64,000 nucleotides of DNA from Syngnathus acus (taxonomy: Eukaryota; Chordata; Actinopteri; Syngnathiformes; Syngnathidae). The notes below the pieces were generated by a model that saw only the letters and a program-made list of their open reading frames with translations, ran no database searches and was not told the origin of the DNA. Position 1 is the first letter of the stretch. The number at the start of each line of letters is the position of its first letter. A program made the translations under genes and the position numbers. The stretch covers positions 3,915,164 through 3,979,163 of the forward strand of contig NC_051088.1 of the NCBI RefSeq assembly GCF_901709675.1, read 5' to 3'. This document shows, piece after piece, positions 19,101-29,824 of this stretch.

Positions 19101-21591
19101 ACCTGGGTACTTCGTGCACGTCGTTGCACTTCCCGTAGGTGTCCTCAGTTTATGATGACCTACGACCTTTTAAGATTGCGAGCTAGTTTGTGCACCAGTG
19201 TTCAGCGTTATTGTCCTACTTGCAACTTTTTATTTACAATTATTTACAATTATTTTATTATTATTTTATTATTGGTTTACACTAGAATTTTCTTTCCTAC
19301 ATTTTACATCAATGATAGACAATGGCAACAAATTTGGATTACGTAATTGTTTTTGTTTTTTATAGAATCCCATGTCTACATTTTTACAGTTTAATGTTTT
19401 AATGTCATTATAGTGATATTTGGAGAGCCAAATATTTTCTTGAGCTGGTGCATAGTGAAAAATACCCCACTACAATAGACTGACTCAATTGTTTCCGCCT
19501 TCTGATCTCCACCTGTGTGACAAAAGCCAGTCGTGTGTTAAATGTGATGTTTTGTGAATATGCACACTTGTACTGTATTCATACAACATGAACGTGCACG
19601 CTATGAGACTATGCAGTCCCTCAGAGTGCTTTGTGCTCAAATCATAACATCCTCATGACATCAGGTGGCACATTGGCGGGCGGGCGTGATCAAATTTATG
19701 AGACATATCAAGAGGGAGTGAGGTGAGCCAAAAGGGCTCCATTATACAGGTCCATTATATAAAAAGGCATGTTCAGCACTCGGGCACCCGTGTGACAGGC
19801 TCAGCCAATGACGCGGCCTCAGCAGTCCCGGGTTGCTGACCTCACCAAATTGGCACAGGAACAAACGCCAGGGCTTTAGCTAGCACTTGCGCACTCCTCT
19901 GGTCCTTTTCGACCAGATGAGGCCTAGTTAGCTACAATAGATGGAGCATGTGCAAGATATTATTCTTTTCTTTCTTCAAGTCAGCACTGTTCATCATGCT
20001 GCAGAATCTGACTCGATTAATCTCATCATTTGTGCTTGTGGCCTTTGTCTCCACGCGGTCAGACTCCAGCCGACCTGTGTTCGCCGCTAATCCTAATCCA
20101 CCTGGCACCAAACCACATAACATTGTCCAGGTAGAAACTGCACCAGATGGGTGGATAGCAGCTCCAGACAGCTGAAACTCTTACATAAATACATTGGCAA
20201 CCTGCAGTACTGTTTACAGTTCTTTCAGAAGGGCAGCCATGCCTGATGTCAATTATGAACAGAAGCAAAAAAACTTCAGGCTTCTGCTCACAAACATATT
20301 TTTTCTTAAATCAACTCTTACACAAAGAAAATAAATAACGACGTCGAGAAATGTATAAAATCATGAAGCCCAGTCCTTTTGATCTATTCTATGGTTAAAT
20401 ATCAACTCTCCCTATCCCAGAATGAAATACTGAGATTTATTTAGTGTGTTGGGCGGGCGCCAATCATGTAAACCGTGTCTGTGCAATTGTGCACAGCACT
20501 TGGATGCAAGAGCCAGGAAAAACAAGCCTTTGGGCAACAACTACCACCTGAAAGAATAGGCTGAACATCTCACTGACGTCAAGACTTTCTCCTCCATGAA
20601 TGTGGCTCCAGCCCAACCCAACTGCTTCAAATTTTCAGCTTGACTGGCTCATAGCAATGCATGAATGGAGAAAGTAACTGCACCAAAAATATTTTTAGGA
20701 TGTAGCATATGCTTGTTCTCTGAACAGCAGGATGACTATTAATTAAACGCTTGAACTGGACATGGATATTTATTCCACGGAGTTTAAGCAATGCATCCCG
20801 ACAAGTAGAACGGGCCCATCCGCCGCTGCCCAGTAAGCCAATTTCCTCTGTATGACGTCTTTTATTGGACAGTTAAAAGGAGCAGCAGTTAGCTTGACTG
20901 CAGCGGCGCAGGATTGCCCAAGAGGGAGTGCGGAGCAGCTGCTGGCTCGGGTCTCACACGTGAAGGAAATGCGTGTCCAATATATGGGTCAATACCACAT
21001 CAGTGATTCACATTCCACCAGAGACTCAGGGGCTAACTGTGCACATGGCTGATTACAGAGCATTATTTTCAACTACAATGTGTGATTTCTTGCCGTAAGC
21101 TTTTGAGCTCACGTTGTCTTGTCTTTTCTTTTTCTCCACAGCAGAGAGAACCCCAAACAAGCCACAAGAGTCACATCAAGTAAGTGAGTGACAAACATGG
21201 CATGATGGAAGGCCTGATTCAATCAAGCTGACCATGCTGACATGCATTTTGCTCCTGACCCACATCTTTTCTTCACTCTTATGCAAAGACAAGTGGGATC
21301 CTGGTTTTTTTTTGCACTGCAAATCTGACAGATGTGCGGATATGTTTAGATGGGTTTACAAAAAAAAAAAAGACAGATAATCACTGCTCCGATTTAGAGG
21401 ATGTTGTGATGCAATGTAATGTGGGATGTTTGTAAATACTAATGAATGGTGTTACTGCAAATACAAAATAAAAACGCTGATGAGTCAGTCACAGGGATGA
21501 CGCAAAACTACTGGAAATAGAAAGGATCTTGAGCGCGGAGGTGTAGGCAGGATCTATTTGTGCATGTGTGTGTCAGAAGCGTGTGTGCATG

Positions 21592-21625
<34 letters not shown>

Positions 21626-23846
21626 TGCGAAAGGGGGCTGAACTTTTATGATTACATTGCAATCTCCGCAGCAGTATCGGGATCAGCTTAATGTGTATGC
21701 TGATGTAACCTTTCCCTACCAAACGCAACTGTACATTTTTAGGTCAGGATGGAGAATACGGCTTAGAAAGCGAAGAGGTTATTTTAACGCCTGAAGATGA
21801 AAACCCACTCAGGAGAATCCTGCAGGTACGCACGTGCACTTTTGCTTCTCCATTGACATTGTGTCTTCAGCTGCACATTACACTTGTGCATACACGTCGT
21901 GTGTGCGGATGAAAACCAAACGAGGCACTCTGCCGCTGTGCGTGACCTTGGATGTGGGAATATTCTGGTGTCACATTCACCAGAGGAAATCACACACACA
22001 CATGCACACACACACTCACACACACGCAGCACCATTCTATATATTACACATCTGTGTGACCATATGCTACAGATGCAGTCAGACATGCTTCAATCTGTTT
22101 CATTTAGATTAAAGTATCCTATGTCCTCTCTGCTTCTTTTTCAAATTGTGGCTATTCCAGGCATGGAGAAAAACGGTATAAGCCATATATGTCAACCACT
22201 AGTGGGTTATAAATGATGACCCAAAAAAAAAAAAAGTCACTCAGAGTAAATGTCTTGTAATACATTGCTGGATTAGCACAAATGCCTTCCAATGTGATGT
22301 AGTCTCAGAGCAAAGAGATTAAAAAGATGGAGGAGCTCCTGGTATAGACTACTGTACATCATCTTGTCCTCAAAGCGCACATCTGCCACTGACTGACTCA
22401 AATTCAACTCGGGCTACATCACTCTTGCAACAATTTTAGAACAGGGGTGACAATTACTAAAGACACAAAGGTTGTACGTCATGAAATTGTAAATTGCAAA
22501 TATGGTTTTAGTGTTTGTTGTGGTTTCACCTACTGTCTCCCTCTAGTGGACAAAGTGTGGTCAGACAGTGTTTCTGCTTGCCAGAGCCATTACGACGCGT
22601 AACTTTTTCTTTTTTTTTTTTCATTCTGCAAATGTCTTTTTTTCCCCTGCCAGCCTTTCAAGTGGCATCATGCCGGGATCTCTCACAGCAAGAGGAAGCT
22701 ACTTCAGTCGCTGATGGGACCATACGGCCCCTTGAGTGTGTCCTACAACGGCAAGACGTGCATTCTATTCAAAGCAAAGCGGCTGGCTATCCGCTACCGG
22801 AACCACACCTTCATTGATCTAACTGAGAAAGTATTCAACGCCAACTCACCTGTAGATACCAAAGGCTCCGTTTGCACCAAGGAGAAGGCCACGTAAGTAA
22901 CAACATCTTGAAACATCTTGGAGCGCCACTCATTGCACAGCAGACTATCCAAATTTAGTTGAATAAATCTATCACCAGGTTTTAACTATGGAAAAACAAC
23001 ATTTTCTAAACAGTCCTGTGCTGTACTTAGTAACATTTTAAATTTTAAATTAACATTTTAATGTTCTTCTACAGGCTTTCGTTAAAGTTTGGTGATGTAG
23101 AAGACTTGCGAGGTCTAGTAATCAGGTAATTTTGGTGTTCTTTCTTGGAATGTGTTCAACAATCAGCACCTTTTACATTATTACATTTTATGTATATAAA
23201 AATACACAGCACTAACAAACTCACATGCACAGGAGGTATGTGGTCCAATGTGAGCCCCAGGTAGCACTGAAAAACATTTTTATAATCTAAATTGCCCATT
23301 CCTGACATAGCATGTCTCCTACTGATATAGTCCAATTGTGTCACATAGCCTCACAGAATCCAAAGCAGAATCCACAACAAAACTATGGTCTTCTCCGCCA
23401 GGCTTCAGATGTCCAACACCTTCTACGAGGCAGCAGGTCAAAACTGGTTCACCCTGGACAGTGTGCACATCCACTACAACTGGACTCAGGAGGCCACGTT
23501 CAACGCCAGCGAGGTTTACGCTCCCGCTACGTCGTCCTATCACTGCCAGCACGTCAGCAGTCTGCACAAATACGACACTCTCCTGGTGCCCAGTTCCCAC
23601 ACTGACACGTCCGCCAACTGGCACATCACTTTCACCGATTTCCAGGTACAGTCTCTAAAAGGTGTAGTAACCTCCGGCTACTTCCAGTGTCTGTCAATGA
23701 CAGCAGTTATTATTTATTTTGTCACGTAGCGGAGGCTGCGCTTGCTGATACAGCTCATTCAAATTACAGAAAAGTCATCATTTTATCTGCTTGGCTTAAG
23801 GATTTTTGTCCTGGGGGCAGGTATCAGCATGAGGAGGGAGGGTTCC

Positions 23847-23878
<32 letters not shown>

Positions 23879-24627
23879 TTCACAAATCCCAAACATTCTT
23901 GAGAAAACATTGACAAACATTGCTGGCCTAGCACATGGGAGGGAGTCCAATCATATTTCAAGTGGGCAATGCCCCCGCGACTCCGTTGTAGCGCCGCTGG
24001 TGCTTTGATCCATATCATGACTCATTTTGTATATTTGTGTTGATAAGCAATTCAAATGTGATAAAAAAAAATCGGCATTGTTATTTTCAGGGATATGACT
24101 TTACTTTTCATGGTCTTGCCTCGTTAATATCATAAAATCCCTATTTCACAATAACACTGCTCCTTTTTTTTCATTCCATTTTTACTTGGGTGCATGTCCT
24201 TGTTTGCCAGCCATTTCTTTTAGTGTGCCATCAGTCTGTTATAGCGTATGTTTGCCAGTCTGTTGGCCTGTCTGTACTCTGTGTGCTTGGCCATCTGCTA
24301 GGCTGTCTCAACCTGTGTGTGCTAAACCCAGTAAGAGCTACTTGTCCTCTTTAATTCTGCCTAATCTCTGCTTCCTGACTTCCTTTTCAGATTCAAGCCT
24401 TCAATGTGCAGTCGGACAAGTTTGCGTCGGCCAGTGACTGTGCCACTTTCCTGACGCCGGCCATTCTTATGGGCTTGGTGACGTCTCTGATCCTGCTCCT
24501 GGTCCTGGCCTACGCACTGCACATGGTGGTTCACCTCAAGCACATCGACCGCTATGAAGAGCACAAGGCGACCGTCTACTTCCCCCGGAGTCCAGAGGCT
24601 GAACTGCCGGACAAGAATAGCCTGTGA
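16059..24627 (+). CDS. atp6ap1l: V-type proton ATPase subunit S1-like protein (seven coding exons, 341 aa)
   Basis: A type I membrane protein of the Ac45/ATP6AP1 family, whose members assist assembly and sorting of the vacuolar proton pump. Coding exons: 16059-16192, 21142-21179, 21743-21825, 22654-22892, 23075-23125, 23402-23645, 24391-24627; they join to an open 341-codon frame. Residues 1-24 look like a signal peptide (AAHAFLLCSIALLSAL). A low-similarity linker precedes the luminal domain (about 86-263), which has cysteines at 121, 159 and 230 and sequons at 135, 208 and 216. The best family marks are YHCQHVSSL, LLVPSS, ITFTDFQIQAFNV and SDCATF (278-283), then a transmembrane helix (about 284-310) and a short cytoplasmic tail. 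It lacks the long N-terminal domain of full-size ATP6AP1 (about 470 aa in human), which favours ATP6AP1L. Fish have duplicated copies of this gene; which one this is cannot be told here. Confidence 0.86.
16193..21141 (+). other. atp6ap1l intron 1
   Basis: A 4.9-kb intron with no recognised gene. It contains a (GT)n run at 16231-16250, a GGGA-rich purine stretch at 16645-16690, a poly-T at 17391-17412 and T-rich sequence about 19225-19275. Short frames here (for example 16493-16852 and 17519-17776) lack domains. A lone TGACGTCA occurs at 20574-20581. Confidence 0.7.
21142..21179 (+). CDS. atp6ap1l: atp6ap1l coding exon 2 with NAGNAG acceptor
   Basis: A 38-base exon (SRENPKQATRVTS and one base). 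The acceptor is ctccacagcag: AG at 21140-21141 or at 21143-21144 can be used in the same frame, so products would differ by one serine codon. The donor is tcaa|gtaagt at 21180. Confidence 0.75.
21594..21621. repeat. (GT)n microsatellite
   Basis: A GT run in atp6ap1l intron 2, with further TG-rich flanks from 21563. Confidence 0.9.
21743..21825 (+). CDS. atp6ap1l: atp6ap1l coding exon 3
   Basis: Residues 58-85, an acidic linker (QDGEYGLESEEVILTPEDEN) ending PLRRILQ. Acceptor tttttag at 21736-21742; donor gcag|gtacgc at 21826. Phase 1 in, phase 0 out. Confidence 0.8.
21994..22026. repeat. (CA)n-rich microsatellite
   Basis: Imperfect CA run in atp6ap1l intron 3. Confidence 0.85.
22654..22892 (+). 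CDS. atp6ap1l: atp6ap1l coding exon 4
   Basis: Residues 86-164 plus two bases. It opens the luminal domain (PFKWHHAGISHSKRKLLQ) and includes GPLSVSYNGKTCILFKAKRL, a sequon in RNHTF and the second cysteine in GSVCTKE. Acceptor ctgccag at 22647-22653; donor ccac|gtaagt at 22893. Confidence 0.88.
23075..23125 (+). CDS. atp6ap1l: atp6ap1l coding exon 5
   Basis: A 51-base exon encoding TLSLKFGDVEDLRGLVI. Acceptor ttctacag at 23067-23074; donor tcag|gtaatt at 23126. Confidence 0.85.
23402..23645 (+). CDS. atp6ap1l: atp6ap1l coding exon 6
   Basis: Residues 182-263, from RLQMSNTFYEAAGQNWF to ITFTDFQ, with sequons NWT and NAS and Cys230 in YHCQHVSSL. Acceptor tccgccag ending 23401; donor ccag|gtacag at 23646. 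Confidence 0.9.
23848..23880. repeat. (TTTA)n microsatellite
   Basis: Pure TTTA run in atp6ap1l intron 6. The following 120 bases end in gcgccgctggtg, weakly like the end of the MITE at 11347. Confidence 0.85.
24391..24627 (+). CDS. atp6ap1l: atp6ap1l coding exon 7 (transmembrane helix, stop)
   Basis: Residues 264-341 and stop TGA. It encodes IQAFNVQSDKF, SDCATFLTP, the hydrophobic helix from about ILMGLVTSLILLLVL and a cytoplasmic tail (HLKHIDRYEEHKATVYFP). Acceptor ccttttcag at 24382-24390. Confidence 0.9.
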   Translation: MQAFNVQSDKFASASDCATFLTPAILMGLVTSLILLLVLAYALHMVVHLKHIDRYEEHKATVYFPRSPEAELPDKNSL

Positions 24628-27600
24628 GCAAAGAGGACGGGCAGAGAGAGAGAAAAAGCAAGGCAGCGGCAGAAAGCAAGTCACGGAAAAAGTATCCTCC
24701 ACAATGTACTTCTTTAACAAAATGCCTGTTCACGTGAATACCTTGTAAATCACTCGTACCTAAATGCAGGATACTTTTTCCTCATTGACTTGTATCTTGG
24801 CATCCGGTGCCTGGATGCGCAAGCCTCTCCTGGGCCTACAGTTCATGATCCAAATGTCAAAAAGGTTAAGGACAGCAGTCCTGAGGCCCTGAGGGGCGAC
24901 AAGCGGCCTTTACCCCAGCCAGCCATGAGTCCCTTATCAGGCTATCCGTCACTGACGCAGCTAACATCAGATGCTCTCGATTAAATGTAAGTAGTACATG
25001 GGTCACTCACAAGTGTCATATCACAAGCTTCCGTCACTCATCATCTTTCCAGCTTTCTCGAAGATATCCTTTGTCCTACTTGCTGCAACAACTATACGCT
25101 TCAAAAAGCCAGTTTTAACACTGGAATAGTCGTGTTAGCTGCATGCCATTAAAAAAAAAAAACAAGCTGGTCAATCTGAGCTCGTGCAGTGTTTCCTGAT
25201 CATCAGAAAGTGTTGCATGAAGTGCAGTTTAAAATAAGCAAGTGAGGCACACACGAAAAAAAGAAAAAAGCTTCAGAGCCAGAGCGAACGGGAACATAAG
25301 GAAACTCTGGTCTCGCATCTGGCTGGAGTGAACGGCCCTTCTGAGCCTTCCATGTCTCTCACCCCGTCCGGAAAACAAGACTGCTGCTTGGGATTTAACT
25401 GTGAAATGGCCTTTTATGGACCCACTGGATGAAGACGAGTGGAGAGGGGTTCTACAAACTAGCACAACATTGGTTAGTCGCAAAAGCACTGACCACCAGA
25501 CTTTAAAAACTATACGAGGAACAATGGTGCAAACGACGACCCGCCTGAGGGTGACACGGAAGTGCATCGCTCTGATGAAATGACTCTCAGAGAGTCAAGA
25601 TTTTGGACAAGGGAGGCCGTGGGACCTCCCGCCGAGACACTGGGTGTGACTGCCAAAGTTGAAGCTTCAAAAGGTGTTGCCATAAAATATGGTGAGTGAC
25701 ATATTGTGAAGAAGAGCTAACCGTTTCAGCTACAGTATGTGCAAAACAAATACATGTACAGAAGTCTCACTCTGCAGAGGTCTTTTTTTCTTTGTCTTTT
25801 TTTACATAGTACAGGACAACGATAACTGCTCATCTTCATAATAACAAACGTTTTCGCTACATCCGGCTCTCTTTCCAACATCAATTTACTTCAAATATAA
25901 GAAGCATAATTACAATACATTGTGTAGTAAGATGAGGTCTAGTGATATGATTTGCGTCCCCTTCAAAAAATGTCGACTTGTTTTAAAATCGGGTCTGATG
26001 AAGTCAAGTCCAGTCAAACAAACAGTAAATCCAATTTCCAACCATAGAGGGACAATACTAGGATTTATGGATGCCATTATTATGCCAGAAGCCACCCTAG
26101 CAGCAGTGACAGCATCAGTCAGTCATCACCACTGAAAAGAAAAAGAGTCAGCATGACAATAAGTAGATATCTTAACATTCGATATGGCAGTTCTGTCAAT
26201 CTGTAGCAGTGTCAAATGTGTTCTTTGGTCATAAGTGTATCCTACAAACTATAAAATGAGTGCGGGGAGTTTGTCCAAGGACCAACTGACTGAACAATAA
26301 ATGATATTTAGAGGAGAATGTGTGCTGTGTTGATATGTGGAGGAGCGCTGTTACTATTCAGCAAAGGTTATACGATTATCTTAAAATCCCACCAATGTAA
26401 AACGGAGAATACAGAGTGATATTCGTATTTAATTGGCACGAATAAATGATAAATACTTCAAAAAAAATATTTTCGTCTTTGATTAACCCTACACAAAAAA
26501 ACAAAGTGTAATTTCATAGCATAACCAGGAGAAGGCAGAATACGAACGTCTCGCAATGGAAGACAAAAGATGCTCTTGCAGTCAAATTATTTGTGGTTAT
26601 CTATTGTCAACTTTTTTAGTGCCACAATCACGTCAAATAGCCCAGTTAGCATTCGAATACGTTTGGAATAACCAACCATTTGCCGATTAATGGTGTGATA
26701 CAATATTACAGCCTCTAGATAGCAGTGTTTGATTTTCTTGGAATCGTCTGCCATTGGTTCTGCCAGGCCAATGGAGAACTCAAATGCCTACAATATAACA
26801 ATGACTCAAAGAGTGACAAAAAGATTAATTAGGAAATGCAAGTCAACAAATATTCCAGGAAGACTACTAATGATTCATCAGCGCTTCTTACAGCCGGGCA
26901 GAGATTCTTTATGATGACCTCAAACATCAATCAGTGAGTCCTAAATAAGCTGCTTTGCATTGTGGGAGCTCATGAGATCAGCAGGACGGTTCCTCGGGTT
27001 CGTCTTCACATTATTTCAAATGTCGGCTTTATTAAAAAAAAAAAAAAAAAAAGCAATTGCTGAAGTTCTCTCTTCCTCTTGTCTAAGATAACATCGTTCA
27101 CACTAACTGCTGTTATACTGCCAATTATTGTTTTGCTCTAATGGCGTTTTTTTTAATGGCTGTTGAGACTTGGTGAGTCAACTTTTGATTGGACTTTGCA
27201 GTCAAGACAACCGCGGACTCCAAATTTCTGCTCCCCTATCAGCATAGCCAGCATGGAGGACCTAATTTTAGCCCTTAGGCATGTTATTATTGCAAATGAG
27301 GTGCTAATCAACAAGCCTGTGGGCCAGCGGCGAATATGAATTCCATGGCTGGAACATGGTGTTCTGCATATGCTGCTCCACACTCAGAAATATAAATATT
27401 TTTGTAGGCATTGTAGAACAAAGTTATTAATGAAATGCTTGAGATGTTTCATATGTGACATAATCAGATGAAAGTGGATGGGAGAAAAATAAGTGAGGCA
27501 AAAATAATGAGGTGAGAGGCAAACGAAAGAGTTGAATTGAAAATGGAACTGGAAATGATTTGTGCGGAATAAGGAGTCCTTGTGAACAGAAGAAAATACA

Positions 27601-29300
27601 AAGGGAATTAATAAGTTGCCTGCTTGTTATTGCTTCCCATGATAACGACACAGCTCTCCCGCATATTGGTTTCTTTCACACCATTTGATGGAGCATTTAG
27701 TTTTGCTGACTAAACTTTGTATTGCCCCAACCAAATCCATTTTAAAGTCCCACGAAGACGTGGGCCAGCACTAGTACGTTTATTGTTTATTCTTTGGGCA
27801 GCTATGGCAGGGGCTTCAATCTTAAGGAAATAGCGACATCTAGTGGATACTGCAATCAATGCATCCAATCTGACAAAATGAATTGTCTGCAAAATTAATT
27901 TAATTTCAACCTTCTATGTATGCTTGATATTGTTTGTACGATAATAAAATACCGTTTTATTAACAGCACATGGTCAATGGGTTTAATGTATGTCTGCATG
28001 AACTATTTAGTTGCTGCTGTTTAGTACTATTGATAACTCTTCGTGTCATCGTTACAGCTTGACACGAGTGGAAAAAGCTCAAGCGGAACAACATGTATTT
28101 TTTGAAGGCATAATAAATCGTCTTGATTTAACTTGTATGAAACTTGGTTGTGACAAAAAACTGGAAATGGACGGGTGAGCCAAGTAGAGATCTCTAAACA
28201 CACAAAAAAGATGCTTAGAACCAAAATCACCCAAAAAGATTCAATTAAGCTTCACTGTCAAATAAACTACTTGCAGCCATGGCTAGCTTTGTTGTTTGGC
28301 CAAGATCAGAGATCAAATGGATGGTTCAAGGGCACGATCCACTTCTGGAGCAAAGCCCAATAAATGTTCTCCTGATCAATTACACAAACAAGTGACAATG
28401 AGGAAACTATTGGCTGCTTTAAAGACTTCATGAACACAATGACCACTCTGATGATCAAATCAGTACACCTAATTATGTTTTAAAGTTGTTGAAAGTCTGC
28501 AATATGGTTTGACATGAATGAATGAGAATTCATCGATGTAAATCATTGGATCAGCATTCTGTCAAGGCAACCTCCCCCTTGTGGTTTTTTTGTTTCATCT
28601 AAGTTGACCTTGATGCTAATGAACAGCTGGGAAAAAAAGAAGAGCACAACACAAGGCAAAGTCGACATTTGGACATGTTTTTTTTCCCTTTTACTTATTT
28701 TATTTCATTTTACTTTACGATATTTGTCCGTGAGCATAACATTATTGATATTTTCCTCTGATCATCATAATTATGGAATCCAATCGCTGGCCGGATTGGA
28801 CAATTGATGATCCTTGCTCTACAGGGCCCTGCAGTGTGCAGATATTCACTTCTGCTGATCCCTTCACAGAACATTACCAGAATCATTGCAGCTCCAAGAG
28901 AAATTCGAGCTGTCACATGGGATACGTCGCCGGAAGGCTTCTCATCATCTTTCACCCACCATATGCTCACACGTTGCTAGTGCCACGTCGCCCGAAAGGG
29001 GGACTTGGGTGCAACAAAAATGTCATGTCATCACCCATCTACCAGAAAGCTGGACAATACAAAACCTCTTTTTATATGCAGCCACTCCAGTCTTTTTCAT
29101 CAGCACTTTGTCAGTAATCTGCTTCAGTGAACTGCCATATAGTGCATGACTTGATGTGACATGAAAGCTTAAGGACAGCTATTAAAGCCCTGTAATAAAG
29201 ATTGTGTGTGTGCTTGTGCGTGCGTATGCGTGAGAACGTGTGTGTGTGTGTGTGTGGGGGGGGGGGGGGACTTGGGTCAGAAGTATGGCGTAATTCAACA
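24628..29300. other. 3' flank of atp6ap1l and intergenic region before cacna2d3
   Basis: No gene was recognised. The 3' untranslated region of atp6ap1l begins here; candidate poly(A) signals are weak (ATTAAA at 25148, AATAAA at about 26295). Poly-A runs occur at 25149-25162 and 27031-27052. A (GT)n and G run lie at 29238-29270. No transposon ends were spotted in this stretch, in contrast to the flanking introns. Confidence 0.5.
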
Positions 29301-29329
29301 ACAGCATCCTCTGTAGCCAATCCTAAAAT

Positions 29330-29705
29330 GCCGTGAGAGCGAGCGAGCGAGCGAGGGAGAGGAAGAGAGGGAGTGCGTTTTTTCGGCACCACCTGAAAGC
29401 CACTCCTCATTCTTCTCCTCCGTTGCTCAGAACTGTCAATAACGCAAAGGCAGCGGACTTTTCGTTCCGGTGATGTGCAAGCTCGACTTTCACATCCTAG
29501 ACGTGTGACAGAACCGGCGTCGCACTTTCGACTTGTCCCGCTGCGTTTGCGCGTCGCCACACATATTGTCCACCATGCATCAAGCCAGGAAGCTTGGTTA
29601 ATTTTCCCGATTTTTATTTATTTTTTGTTCATTGTTAATTCTCTGGAGGGGGGTCCACAGTGGCTGCGTAAATCCAACAAGCACGGTGCGTCGGAAACGA
29701 CCAAA
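29330..29705 (+). promoter_or_regulatory. Promoter and leader of cacna2d3, with two upstream ORFs
   Basis: CpG-containing sequence begins with a (GAGC)n run at 29337-29355 and continues through gcgtttgcgcgtcgcc. Before the signal-peptide ATG (29706) there are two short upstream frames. One runs 29473-29508 (11 codons). The other runs 29575-29601 (8 codons), whose start has the near-ideal context caccATGc. The transcription start is not determined, so whether both are transcribed is unknown. Confidence 0.4.
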
Positions 29706-29824
29706 ATGCAGGTTGATCGGAGCAAGGTCCGTGCTTGGAGCGCATGTTTTTTATTACTTTCTTCAACTCTAAGTTACGGCATAATCGAGGTTGGAGGATT
29801 TCATCAAAGCATCCCTCCGTCAGT
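29706..29824 (+). CDS. cacna2d3: cacna2d3 coding exon 1 (signal peptide)
   Basis: Residues 1-39 plus two bases. The first ATG of this open frame is at 29706 (A at -3). [14 protein letters not shown] is the signal core. Donor cagt|gtgagt at 29825; the next exon completes the valine codon of IPPSVV. Confidence 0.85.

Noticed and set aside
29111-29560. A 149-codon minus-strand frame at the cacna2d3 promoter
   Set aside because: It spans the GT and G runs and the (GAGC)n run, and no splice or domain evidence supports it.
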